The notes below the pieces were generated by a model, which worked only from the letters and a program-made list of their open reading frames with translations, was not told where the DNA came from and searched no databases. The position numbers were made by a program, and so were the translations under genes. DNA of 39,011 bases from Bacteroidales bacterium UBA1208 (GTDB taxonomy: Bacteria > Bacteroidota > Bacteroidia > Bacteroidales > P3), in assembly GCA_002309955.1 (NCBI GenBank), contig DBXQ01000012.1, forward strand, positions 5,555-44,565, written 5' to 3'. Positions within the stretch are counted from its first letter, which is position 1. Each line of letters starts with the position of its first letter. Positions 16,894-25,607 of the stretch are shown piece by piece.

Positions 16894-18312
16894 ATGAAAA
16901 AGACACTTCTTTCTCTATTATTACTTTCACTCTTGACCCCTGTCTTTGGACAGAAATACAAAATGACATTTGTAGTTCCGAAGGACAAGCAAAATGACAG
17001 CGTGCTGTATATGGGCCAGCACTATCGCGACGGTTTCATCACGATGGACAGTGCCACAGTCGGCAAAGATGACAGCTATACGTTCAGCGGTCGTCGCAAA
17101 TGGGAGACGGGTATCTATGCATTGTATGGAAAAGAGGCCAAGAAGAGTTTGCTGGATTTCACCATTGACGGAAGTCAGTCGTTCACCATTCGGTTGACCC
17201 CCTCATGGGAGGTGGCCGACCCGCAGAAGGACATCGTCGGATCGGCTGCCAACCAAGCGATGTTCACCTATATAAACCGTGACAAACAGGCTCGCAAGCA
17301 AGCAAAGGACATTGAGCAGAGGAAGAAAAGCATTGATGCTAAAGTAAAGGAGGAAGCTGAGCAGGATATGAATAAATTAATCAATGAGATGAGAGAATAT
17401 GAAGCATCATTCATCAAAGCCAACAGCAAATACCGCTATTTCCAGTTAGCAAAGATGTTCAACGGTCCCGACGTGCCGGATGATGTGGCGGACAAGGCTC
17501 TTTATTACCGTCAACACTATTGGGACGGCGTGGACTTTTCGGATCATAGTTTAGTGTACACTCCCGATTTGTTTAACAAGTTGAATTACTATTTCTTCGG
17601 ATTGTTGTATTATTCGGAGACGGACACTGTGACACGCTATGCCGACAGGCTGTTTGAGAGAATAGGAAACGACTCGCTGATGATGAGGTATGTGATGGAT
17701 TTTATTATGCCAAAGTATTATCGCTCCACCAAAAATATTGGTTGGGATGCCACATGGTGTTATCTGGTAAGGCAGTATTATCTGACCGGGAAATGTCCAT
17801 GGGCTTCGCAGTCGGAGCTGAACAACAAACAGCAGAGTGTGGAGTTTCTTGAGCAGTCGCTGATTGGGGCTATCGGCAAAGAGCTTTACATGGCCGACAC
17901 AAACCAGTCGCCCGATCCCAAAGACTGGATTTCATCACACCGTTTCCCGCAGAAGTATGTCATCTTGTGGTTCTGGGACCCCGACTGCCACCATTGTCAG
18001 GAGCAGACTGCCACATTGAAGACCCTCTATGATTCGCTCTCGGCCACGGGGAACAAGGTTTTTGAGGTGTACGCTGTGGGATACGAGGCCGATGTGGCAA
18101 AATGGAAGAAATATGTGCGCGAACACGAGTTGCCTTTTGTGAATGTGGGCGGTCCGAATGTGAATATCGACTATCAGGTTGCGTATAACGTTCACGGCGC
18201 CCCGACGATGATTATTTTGAACGAGGAACGGAGAATCATAATGAACAAGGTTTTGGCCACAAAGGAGATACTCCCGTTCCTGAAGAGATATGAGGAATCG
18301 AGGAAGAAATGA
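16894..18312 (+). CDS. TlpA-like thioredoxin-fold lipoprotein/periplasmic protein
   Basis: This 472-residue exported thiol-disulphide protein has a signal peptide at residues 1-20 (ending VFGQ). An N-terminal beta-rich domain (about 20-110) resembles DUF4369. A charged helical middle (about 115-320) is of the DUF5106 kind. The C-terminal thioredoxin fold (about 335-472) has the active site at C365 and C368 in FWDPDCHHCQE and the cis-proline loop NVHGAPTMI. In Bacteroidetes such proteins act in the periplasm as reductases or isomerases, often for cytochrome or outer-membrane protein maturation; the actual partner is unknown. The gene is 10 bp after the barrel gene, so that protein is a candidate partner. 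Its stop runs directly into an 8-bp-periodic repeat. Confidence 0.88.
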   Translation: MKKTLLSLLLLSLLTPVFGQKYKMTFVVPKDKQNDSVLYMGQHYRDGFITMDSATVGKDDSYTFSGRRKWETGIYALYGKEAKKSLLDFTIDGSQSFTIRLTPSWEVADPQKDIVGSAANQAMFTYINRDKQARKQAKDIEQRKKSIDAKVKEEAEQDMNKLINEMREYEASFIKANSKYRYFQLAKMFNGPDVPDDVADKALYYRQHYWDGVDFSDHSLVYTPDLFNKLNYYFFGLLYYSETDTVTRYADRLFERIGNDSLMMRYVMDFIMPKYYRSTKNIGWDATWCYLVRQYYLTGKCPWASQSELNNKQQSVEFLEQSLIGAIGKELYMADTNQSPDPKDWISSHRFPQKYVILWFWDPDCHHCQEQTATLKTLYDSLSATGNKVFEVYAVGYEADVAKWKKYVREHELPFVNVGGPNVNIDYQVAYNVHGAPTMIILNEERRIIMNKVLATKEILPFLKRYEESRKK

Positions 18313-18385
18313 ATGTGATAATGCGTGAATGTGTTAATGTGTAAATCGATTAACGAACTAACACGTTCACGAATTAACGAATTCA
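18313..18385. repeat. 8-bp-periodic palindrome between the TlpA-like gene and tpiA
   Basis: Nine 8-base words in register start at 18313: AATGTGAT first, then AATGCGTG, AATGTGTT and so on. The palindromic word AATCGATT (18345-18352) is the centre, after which the words appear in the opposite sense (for example AACACGTT and CACGAATT). Two opposite word pairs match at 7 of 8 positions. The tract begins directly after the TGA of the preceding gene and ends about 35 bp before tpiA. Confidence 0.72.
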
Positions 18386-18419
18386 AAAAGAGAATTTATT
18401 AACCTAAAAATTAAATACC

Positions 18420-19181
18420 ATGAGAAAACACATTGTTGCAGGTAACTGGAAAATGAACAAGACGTTTAACGAGGCTGACGACCTGTTGAACGATATTATG
18501 GAAAAATTGGAGACGGTGGAGTTAGATGCAAACACGCAGCTGATTGTATGCCCGCCGTTCCCTTATCTTGAAATGACGTCGGACTATGGCGATGACTCGT
18601 ATTTTATGGTTGGAGCCCAGAATGTGAGCGACCAGGAAGTGGGAGCTTATACGGGCGAGGTGTCGGCCGCTATGCTGGAGTCGATGGATATTGACTATTG
18701 CATTGTGGGTCACAGTGAGCGCAGGGCATACTATCACGAGACCAACGAGATTGTGGCCAACAAAGTGAACCAGCTGTTGAAGCATAATCTGAAACCCATT
18801 GTGTGTTGCGGAGAAGTGCTTGACGAGCGCGAGGCCAACAAGCAGTTCGAGGTGGTGAAACAGCAGATTTCGGAAGGCCTGTTCCATCTGAGTGCCGAAG
18901 AATTTGCCAACATTGTTATCGCTTACGAACCCGTATGGGCTATCGGCACAGGCAAAACCGCCACACCCGAGCAGGCACAGGAGATGCACGCCTTTATCCG
19001 TGGCTTGATTGCTGAGAAATACGGCAATGAGGTGGCTGAGGAAACGAGCATCCTGTATGGCGGCAGCTGCAAGCCCGGGAATGCAAAGGAACTTTTCGCC
19101 AACAAGGATGTTGACGGAGGCCTGATTGGAGGTGCTTCGCTGAAGGCCGATGACTTCATTGGAATTGCCACAGCTTTTTAA
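18420..19181 (+). CDS. tpiA: Triose-phosphate isomerase
   Basis: This cytosolic glycolytic enzyme interconverts dihydroxyacetone phosphate and glyceraldehyde 3-phosphate. The 253-residue barrel has all its catalytic residues: N9 and K11 in GNWKMNKT, H98 in VGHSERR, and E170 in AYEPVWAIGTGK, which runs into the mobile loop 6. The phosphate-binding end LYGGSCKP and DGGLIGGASL is also intact. Length and motifs are normal. Both flanks carry intergenic palindromic repeats: the octamer tract upstream, and an 18-bp perfect inverted repeat that starts a few bases after the TAA. Confidence 0.98.
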   Translation: MRKHIVAGNWKMNKTFNEADDLLNDIMEKLETVELDANTQLIVCPPFPYLEMTSDYGDDSYFMVGAQNVSDQEVGAYTGEVSAAMLESMDIDYCIVGHSERRAYYHETNEIVANKVNQLLKHNLKPIVCCGEVLDEREANKQFEVVKQQISEGLFHLSAEEFANIVIAYEPVWAIGTGKTATPEQAQEMHAFIRGLIAEKYGNEVAEETSILYGGSCKPGNAKELFANKDVDGGLIGGASLKADDFIGIATAF

Positions 19182-19186
19182 TGTAA

Positions 19187-19258
19187 TCTGTTGATATGTT
19201 TATCTGTTGATACGTGTTGCGAGTCGCTAAACATATCAACAGATAAACATATTCAACA
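19187..19258. repeat. Strong inverted repeat of 8-bp words after tpiA
   Basis: TATGTTTATCTGTTGATA (19195-19212) is perfectly complementary to 19234-19251, with a 21-bp loop. The stem extends by about six more pairs past a one-base bulge. Each arm is itself made of near-repeated words (ATCTGTTG occurs twice, 16 bp apart). It lies between the tpiA stop and the start of the LolC/E-like gene. It could end or attenuate transcription, but no T-run follows, so a stabilising or processing hairpin is equally possible. Confidence 0.8.
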
Positions 19259-19277
19259 AATCGACACAGGATTGCCA

Positions 19278-20573
19278 ATGGGTAATAATGGAAGCAGAAC
19301 GGGTGATACCCGATTTGTGCTTTTTGCGGCGCGACGCTTGCAGGGGCAGAAGGCTCGTGCAGGCCAGGATGCCCCCACGATGGAAGGAAAGTCCGACCGT
19401 GGGGGATTTGCAGCGCCATTGGTGAATATCGCTGTGTGGAGCATCGCTTTGGGTGTGGCGGTGATGGTGGTTTCGGTGTGTGTGTTGCGCGGCTTCCAAG
19501 GCGAGATTCGGCGCAAAGCTGTAGGATTCGGCTCTCATATTGTGGTGAGCAGTTATGCGATGGGAAACACCTATGAGGAGACGCCTGTGGACATGCGCCG
19601 TGATGAGGTGGAGCGTATCCGCAATACGAAGGGTGTACGCCATGTGCAGTTTTTCGCTACAAAGGGTGGCATGGTGAAGACGGAAGACCAAATCGAGGGT
19701 GTGTTGCTGCGTGGAGTGGACCGAGGATACGATTCGTCGTTTTTTGGAGAGTGTTTAGTGGAGGGGAGATTGTTTACATTTCCCGACAGCGGAGCCGGAC
19801 GCGAGGTGATTGTGTCAAGGCGGCTTGCCGACCGGTTATGTTTGAAGGTGGGCGACAAATTGAGGACTTATTTCTGGCAGGGGGAGAGCTACAGGGCTCG
19901 GGCTTTTGTGGTGAGCGGCATTTACAGTACGGATATGGCCGACTTCGATGAGCATTATGTGGTGGGGGATTTAAGGCAGGTGCAACAGCTGAACGGTTGG
20001 GAAGAATGGCATGCTGGCGGCTATGAGGTGCTGGTGGACGATTTCGGCAAAGTTGGCGAAGTGGGGGAACAGTTGCAGGAGAAATTGGGCTATGACTTGA
20101 CGATGACCACGATTGTGGAGCAGAACGCGGCACTTTTTGCGTGGTTGGACTTGCTGGACGGGAATGTGGTTTTGATTATTGCTGTGATGATGCTGGTGTG
20201 TGTGGTGAGTGTGGTGAGTGCATTGCTGATTTTTATCTTTGAAAAGACTTCGACTATCGGGGTATTAAAGGCTTTGGGTGCGACAGGAAAGAGTATAGGG
20301 GAGATTTTTGTGTTGAAGGGTGCAGTGATTGCACTGAAGGGAATTGTAGCAGGTGAGGCATTGGCTGTGGGTCTTTGCTTGCTGCAGCAGAAGACGGGTT
20401 GGATTAAACTGGATCCGGAGAGCTATGCCATGGCAACGGTTCCCATAGAGCTGACAGGCACCACTGTGGTGGCTGTGGCTGCAGGAACGCTGGTGGTGTG
20501 TGTGGTAGCAATGCTGTTGCCTGCCGCTTATATTGCCGGTGTGGAGCCTGCCAAGACAATCCGATTCGATTAA
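19278..20573 (+). CDS. LolC/LolE-like ABC transporter permease (FtsX family)
   Basis: This 431-residue inner-membrane permease is of the lipoprotein-releasing LolCDE type, which passes outer-membrane lipoproteins to LolA. Four membrane segments are visible: about 45-68 (after the family's FVLFAARRL start), then about 290-315, 340-362 and 390-415. Between the first and second lies a large periplasmic domain of the MacB_PCD type. The ending VEPAKTIRFD is typical. The start at 19278 is chosen because the frame upstream runs through the inverted repeat. No LolD-type ATPase is nearby, although a lolA-like gene lies at 26.4 kb. The first 40 residues include an unusual G/K/D-rich insertion. Confidence 0.87.
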   Translation: MGNNGSRTGDTRFVLFAARRLQGQKARAGQDAPTMEGKSDRGGFAAPLVNIAVWSIALGVAVMVVSVCVLRGFQGEIRRKAVGFGSHIVVSSYAMGNTYEETPVDMRRDEVERIRNTKGVRHVQFFATKGGMVKTEDQIEGVLLRGVDRGYDSSFFGECLVEGRLFTFPDSGAGREVIVSRRLADRLCLKVGDKLRTYFWQGESYRARAFVVSGIYSTDMADFDEHYVVGDLRQVQQLNGWEEWHAGGYEVLVDDFGKVGEVGEQLQEKLGYDLTMTTIVEQNAALFAWLDLLDGNVVLIIAVMMLVCVVSVVSALLIFIFEKTSTIGVLKALGATGKSIGEIFVLKGAVIALKGIVAGEALAVGLCLLQQKTGWIKLDPESYAMATVPIELTGTTVVAVAAGTLVVCVVAMLLPAAYIAGVEPAKTIRFD

Positions 20574-20599
20574 ATGGATTATAGAATTAAATTAAGAAT

Positions 20600-22075
20600 A
20601 TGAATAAAGCGAAATGGCTGATTTTGGGCATAACGGTTCTGCTGGCGGTTGTGGCGCTGGTGGAGATTAACCGTGTGTCCATACAAATGCGCAGGGCCGA
20701 GGTGGAGAAGGTGAAGTTGTGGGCTAACGCCATCAGCCAGAAAGCCCAGCTGGTCAATTACTCGGAGGAGTTTTTTGCCAGTGTGGCTCTTGACGAACGC
20801 CGCAAGATGGAATTATACACTAACATCCTGTGCTCGTTCGACAGAATGGGGAACGATGCCGACGCGGATTTCAGTCTCGATTATGTGCGTTATATTGTGG
20901 ACAGTTGCGAGACTGCCATCATCATCACCGATGCCGATTCGATAATCACGGTGCCACGCGAACTGGCAGGCGAGAAACTGGAAGGAGAGCGATTGAAGGA
21001 GTTCTCGCATAACGAGCCTTTCCACTACCGAATATGGGGGATGAGCATGACGCTGTATTACAAGGAGTCGAGGATGTACACGGAATTGCGCCACGTGTTG
21101 GACGGTTTTAATAGGTCATTCTTGGACGAGATTACAAATAACGGTGTGTTAGTGCCGGTGTTGGTTGTGGACAGTCTGCAAGGCGAGGTGCTTGCAAGCG
21201 GTAATATGGAAGAGAGGGAGTTCGGTTCACCCGAAGCACTCTCGGCACGCTTGTGCGAAATGGAGGAGGAGAACGACCCTATTGAGTTCCGCCTACCTAA
21301 CGGACAGCGAGCTTATCTCTTCTACGAGAACACACCGATGCTGAAAGCATTGCGCTGGGTGCCGTTGTTGTATCTCTTTGTTTTCGGAGTGCTTCTTTTG
21401 GTGTCGTACTATCTTTTCCGCACGGCCCGCGGCATGGAGCAGAACCGTATCTGGGTAGGCATGGCCAAGGAAACAGCCCATCAATTAGGCACCCCTATTT
21501 CGTCGCTGATGGCTTGGACTCAATATCTGGAGGGGAAAACATTCAATTCAGAGTATGCCGCCGAGGTGAACAAGGATTTGAATCGGTTGGAGACGGTGGC
21601 ACACCGTTTCTCGAAAATTGGCTCTGTGCCAGAGCTGGAATATCAGGGAGTCTGCGCTGCAATAAGCAATGCTTTGGGATACTTGCAGACCCGCAGTTCG
21701 CGAAAGGTGAAATTTGTCACCAGTTTCCCTGAAGAAGATATCCGGGTGCCTATGAACAGTTACCTGTTTGAATGGGTGATAGAGAATGTATGCAAGAACG
21801 CCATTGATGCCATGGAGGGAGTAGGAACATTCACGGTGGTGGTTTCGTCGGACAGCAGACATGTATATGTAGACCTCGGTGATACGGGACGCGGCATGCC
21901 GCCATCGGTTCAGAAACGGGTGTTCGAGTCGGGCTTCTCTACAAAACCCCGCGGATGGGGATTGGGGCTTTCGTTAGCAAAGCGCATCATCAATGAGTAT
22001 CACAAAGGAAGAATATTCGTAAAATATTCGGTCGAAGGCCAAGGCACAGTGTTCCGAATTATGCTAAACAGATAA
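20600..22075 (+). CDS. Membrane sensor histidine kinase, orphan
   Basis: This 491-residue kinase has a membrane segment at about 6-22, an extracytoplasmic sensor region (about 25-250) without a recognisable named domain, and a second membrane segment at about 255-277. The cytoplasmic kinase core has the phospho-acceptor H294 in AKETAHQLGTPISSL, the N-box VIENVCKNAIDAM (about 395), G1 DTGRGMP and G2 GWGLGLSLAKRI. All kinase motifs are intact. No response regulator lies next to it; the neighbours are the LolC/E-like permease, 26 bp upstream, and the Nfn-like gene downstream. The input signal is unknown. The close spacing to the permease suggests shared transcription. Confidence 0.93.
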   Translation: MNKAKWLILGITVLLAVVALVEINRVSIQMRRAEVEKVKLWANAISQKAQLVNYSEEFFASVALDERRKMELYTNILCSFDRMGNDADADFSLDYVRYIVDSCETAIIITDADSIITVPRELAGEKLEGERLKEFSHNEPFHYRIWGMSMTLYYKESRMYTELRHVLDGFNRSFLDEITNNGVLVPVLVVDSLQGEVLASGNMEEREFGSPEALSARLCEMEEENDPIEFRLPNGQRAYLFYENTPMLKALRWVPLLYLFVFGVLLLVSYYLFRTARGMEQNRIWVGMAKETAHQLGTPISSLMAWTQYLEGKTFNSEYAAEVNKDLNRLETVAHRFSKIGSVPELEYQGVCAAISNALGYLQTRSSRKVKFVTSFPEEDIRVPMNSYLFEWVIENVCKNAIDAMEGVGTFTVVVSSDSRHVYVDLGDTGRGMPPSVQKRVFESGFSTKPRGWGLGLSLAKRIINEYHKGRIFVKYSVEGQGTVFRIMLNR

Positions 22076-22159
22076 GGAAAAAAACAGGAAGACAGGAAAG
22101 ATTCAAAGAATCACGATTCCCATTATAATTGAGAAAAACATTAACACATTATAAAAGAC

Positions 22160-24448
22160 ATGTATACGATTTTGAAGAAAGAGCTGCTCAACAGCAACGA
22201 GATTTACCTGATGGAGGTGAGAGCACCGTGGGTTGCCCAAGGTGGTAAACCGGGACAGTTTGTAATAGTCATCCCGCACGAACACGGTGAAAGGGTGCCG
22301 TTGACTATATGCGACATCCATCCCGAGCACGAGAGTGTGGACATCGTTTATCAGGTGGTGGGCGAGAGTACCAAACATCTCAGTTGTATGTCTGTGGGCG
22401 ACCGACTCACTGCCATGGTAGGTCCGTTAGGTCGGCAGAGCGAACTGATTGACGCTTCCACCGACGAGCAAAAGGCAATGCGATTGCTCTTCGTGGCCGG
22501 TGGTGTGGGTATTGCTCCTGTCTATCCTCAGGTGAAATGGGCACACAGCATGGGTATTCCCACCGACGTGATTATCGGTGCCCGCAACAGAAGCCTGCTC
22601 TTCTTTGAAGAAAAGATGCGTACCGTGTGCGACAATCTATATATTATGACCGACGACGGTTCGTATGGCGAAAAAGGACTGGTCACTGAGAAAATAAAAC
22701 AACTTTGCTCCAAGCCCGACGGTACCTATTGTAGTCCCTACACCCACTGCGTGGCTATCGGCCCCCTACCCATGATGAAATACGTCTCTCTGCTGACAAA
22801 AGATATTGGGCTAAAAACCATCGTGAGCATGAACTGCATGATGGTTGACGGAACAGGTATGTGTGGAGCCTGCCGCGTAACTGTGGGCGATAAAGTGAAA
22901 TTCACCTGCGTTGACGGCCCTGAGTTCGACGGACACCTTGTTGACTTCGATGAGGCCGGTCGCCGACTCAGAAATCCCGACGAACGACGCTACCGGATTG
23001 CTACTGTCAACCCCGACAGTAGCCACCATTGCAACCTCAGCAATGCCGTAGCCACTACCCTCAAACGACAAAAACCACAAGAACAGGATCCGAAGGAACG
23101 CGCCACCAATTTCGATGAAGTGTCGTTGGGATTCACCCGCGAACAGGCTGTTGCCGAGGCTCGCCGCTGTCTCCACTGCAAGAAACCCATGTGCGTGACA
23201 CAATGCCCCGTCAGTATCAACATACCCGAATTTATCGCCGCTGTTGCCAACGAAGATTTTGCCCTTGCTGCCGAAATCATAGCTCAAGACTCAACACTTC
23301 CCGCCGTGTGCGGACGAGTCTGCCCGCAAGAAACCCAGTGCGAGGGCAGCTGTATCCTTGGTCATAAAAGTGAACCCATAGCTATTGGAGCGCTCGAACG
23401 TTTTGTGGCCGACTGGCGGAGAAATAATCCCTCAGGGAGCTCCGAATGCTCCGGTTATTCAGACAACTCCAACAAAAAGAAAGTGGCCATCATCGGTTCT
23501 GGTCCCTCTGGGCTCACCTGTGCCGGTGATCTGGCCAAGAAAGGCTACAGCGTCACCATTTTCGAAGCTCTTCACCATCCCGGTGGAGTACTCGTATATG
23601 GCATTCCCGAATTCCGTCTGCCCAAAAAGAAAGTCGTCGAGCCAGAGATTGACAATCTGCGCCGTCTCGGTGTCGAAATCAAGACCAACGTTATCGTAGG
23701 CAAAAGCCTCACCATCGACGACCTTTTCGACCGCGAAGGCTTCAGTGCTGTTTATGTAGGCAGCGGTGCCGGTCTGCCCAAATTCATGGGCATTCCTGGT
23801 GAAACGCTTGTGGGTGTTGTCTCGGCCAACGAACTGCTTACCCGCACGAATCTCATGCACGGCTATGACAAGACCTACGACACGCCTATCTACTTAGGAC
23901 AACGTGTGGCCGTCATCGGAGGAGGCAACGTTGCTATGGATGCCGCCCGCACTGCAAAACGACTTGGAAGTGATGTTACGGTCATCTACCGCCGCGAAGA
24001 AGCCGACATGCCTGCCCGTCGCGAAGAAGTTCATCATGCCAAAGAAGAAGGCATTCAGTTCAACTTCCTAACCAATCCGGTTGAATTCCTCGATGACGGT
24101 AAAGGCAACGTCTGCGGCATGCGCTGCGTACGCATGGCCATGGGCGAAAAGGACGAGAAAGGTCGCCGCAAGTTCACTGTTATTGAGAGGAGCGAGTTCG
24201 ACATGGAGATAGACACCGTGGTGGTGGCCCTCGGCACAAGCCCCAACCCTCTTATTAAAAGCACCACTCCCGGCCTCGACACTGAGACCTGGGGAGGACT
24301 AAAAGCCGATGCCGACGGGCAGACCTCCCGTCCGGGAGTCTTTGCCGGAGGCGATGCCGTCACTGGTGCCGCCACCGTCATCCTTGCCATGGGTGCAGGC
24401 CGCACCGCCGCCAAAGCTATCGATAAATACCTTAGTACAGAGCAATAA
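22160..24448 (+). CDS. Single-chain NfnA-NfnB type NADH/NADPH-ferredoxin oxidoreductase
   Basis: This 762-residue fusion corresponds to both subunits of Nfn, the flavin-based electron-bifurcating NADH-dependent ferredoxin:NADP+ oxidoreductase. Residues 1 to about 280 are the small FNR-like subunit (FAD, NAD, [2Fe-2S]). The cluster ligands fit the NfnA pattern with an aspartate: D230, C235, C238 and C250 in DGTGMCGAC and FTC. Residues about 320-762 are the GltD-like large subunit, with cysteines for two [4Fe-4S] clusters (CLHCKKPMCVTQCP, CGRVCPQETQCEGSC), an FAD motif IIGSGPSGLTCA and an NADP motif GGGNVAMDAARTAKRLG. It is commonly annotated as a DHODB-like/glutamate synthase fusion. No glutamate synthase or dihydroorotate dehydrogenase lies nearby. 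Confidence 0.92.
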   Translation: MYTILKKELLNSNEIYLMEVRAPWVAQGGKPGQFVIVIPHEHGERVPLTICDIHPEHESVDIVYQVVGESTKHLSCMSVGDRLTAMVGPLGRQSELIDASTDEQKAMRLLFVAGGVGIAPVYPQVKWAHSMGIPTDVIIGARNRSLLFFEEKMRTVCDNLYIMTDDGSYGEKGLVTEKIKQLCSKPDGTYCSPYTHCVAIGPLPMMKYVSLLTKDIGLKTIVSMNCMMVDGTGMCGACRVTVGDKVKFTCVDGPEFDGHLVDFDEAGRRLRNPDERRYRIATVNPDSSHHCNLSNAVATTLKRQKPQEQDPKERATNFDEVSLGFTREQAVAEARRCLHCKKPMCVTQCPVSINIPEFIAAVANEDFALAAEIIAQDSTLPAVCGRVCPQETQCEGSCILGHKSEPIAIGALERFVADWRRNNPSGSSECSGYSDNSNKKKVAIIGSGPSGLTCAGDLAKKGYSVTIFEALHHPGGVLVYGIPEFRLPKKKVVEPEIDNLRRLGVEIKTNVIVGKSLTIDDLFDREGFSAVYVGSGAGLPKFMGIPGETLVGVVSANELLTRTNLMHGYDKTYDTPIYLGQRVAVIGGGNVAMDAARTAKRLGSDVTVIYRREEADMPARREEVHHAKEEGIQFNFLTNPVEFLDDGKGNVCGMRCVRMAMGEKDEKGRRKFTVIERSEFDMEIDTVVVALGTSPNPLIKSTTPGLDTETWGGLKADADGQTSRPGVFAGGDAVTGAATVILAMGAGRTAAKAIDKYLSTEQ

Positions 24449-24492
24449 GAACTACGAAGAAACAGAGGCAAGGGTGTCGATACGTATGTAAG

Positions 24493-24510
24493 CCGTTAAA
24501 CATATAACGG
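24493..24510. terminator. Small hairpin between convergent genes
   Basis: CCGTTA (24493-24498) pairs with TAACGG (24505-24510) around AACATA in the 71-bp gap between the Nfn-like gene and the DppB-like gene, which converge. The stem is short and the A/T-rich run after it is weak, so this is only a possible terminator. Confidence 0.35.
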
Positions 24511-24519
24511 ATAAATAAT

Positions 24520-25599
24520 TTATTGCATGCGGACACGGGGGTCGAGGAGGCCGTAAAGGATGTCGGTGAGGATATTGATAAGGATGAGGAGGACGCATAT
24601 GAAGAGAATTGAACCCATGACGACGGGAAAGTCGTATTGATCCAGTCCATCAACGATGACGATGCCCATGCCTTTCCAGTCGAAGACGTACTCAACGAAG
24701 ACGGCACCAGCTAAAAGTCCTGCGAGCCAGCCTGAGGCGGAGGTGACAACGGGGTTCATGGCATTGCGTAAGGCATGATGGACTATCACCCGACGGCGCG
24801 AGAGCCCTTTGGCACGGGCGGTGCGGATATAGTCTTGCGAGAGAACTTCAAGCATGCTGTTTTTGGTGAGCTGGGTGAGGGTGGCGAGAGGTCGTATGCC
24901 GAGGGTGAGAGCAGGTAGAATGAGGTTCTTGAAATCAAGGTATTCACCTGTTCCATAGTCATCCACTGTATACAGGTTGCCGAACATGTTGAGGTGTGTC
25001 CAATCAGAGAGAACATAGGCGAACAGCCATGCAATGAGGATGGCAGCAAAGAAGGAGGGTAGCGACATGCCGAGAGTGGAGAGAACAAGGGTAAGGCGGT
25101 CAATCCAGCTGTCTTTGTGCAGAGCTGAGACGATACCGAGCAGCACGCCCAACACCAAGGCAAAGGTGAGGGCAACAACGGCAAGCAGTGCCGTCTGAGG
25201 GAAGGCAGTGGCTATTATTTCCGAAACTTTGCGTTTGGTCTGGTAGCTGCGACGCAGGTAGGGGGCTTTGAGGATAACAGTTGTGCTGCCTACGGTAAGG
25301 AGTTTGGTATAAGGTGTGTATTTGTTGGAATCAAGAAAGAAGTAGTTGTGGGGGTCATTGTTGTTGTGGAGGGATATTGGGAGAAGGTCGTTGAGATAGT
25401 TGATATATTGAAGCCCGATAGGTTTGTCTCGACCAAGGTCACGGTTGATGACCTCTATACTTTCGGCATCGGCATGTTCGCCAAGCATCATGCGGGCAGG
25501 GTCACCAGGCAGGATGTTGAAGAGGAAGAAGACAAGCGTCACTACTCCCAGTAGCACAAGGAGTCCGTAGAGGAGCCGTTTAAGGGTGTAGCGAAGCAC
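24520..25599 (-). CDS. DppB/OppB-type ABC transporter permease
   Basis: This is a 359-residue inner-membrane permease of the peptide/nickel transporter family. The N-terminus LRYTLKRLLYGLLVLLGVVTLVFFLFNILPGDPA is typical (first membrane segment about 10-30). Further segments lie at about 138-165, 172-200, 215-250 and 290-350. The cytoplasmic EAA loop that contacts the ATPase reads SQDYIRTARAKGLSRRRV (about 255-272). An insertion of about 60 residues (about 70-130) sits between the first and second segments. DppC, the substrate-binding protein and the ATPases that would complete the importer are not adjacent, so either they lie elsewhere or this is an orphan. Confidence 0.9.
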   Translation of the reverse strand: MLRYTLKRLLYGLLVLLGVVTLVFFLFNILPGDPARMMLGEHADAESIEVINRDLGRDKPIGLQYINYLNDLLPISLHNNNDPHNYFFLDSNKYTPYTKLLTVGSTTVILKAPYLRRSYQTKRKVSEIIATAFPQTALLAVVALTFALVLGVLLGIVSALHKDSWIDRLTLVLSTLGMSLPSFFAAILIAWLFAYVLSDWTHLNMFGNLYTVDDYGTGEYLDFKNLILPALTLGIRPLATLTQLTKNSMLEVLSQDYIRTARAKGLSRRRVIVHHALRNAMNPVVTSASGWLAGLLAGAVFVEYVFDWKGMGIVIVDGLDQYDFPVVMGSILFICVLLILINILTDILYGLLDPRVRMQ

Positions 25600-25607
25600 T
25601 TTTTGTA

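Noticed and set aside
19191..19277. Upstream extension of the LolC/E-like gene
   Set aside because: The extra residues are encoded by the inverted repeat after tpiA. The ATG at 19278 leads into the family's usual N-terminus.
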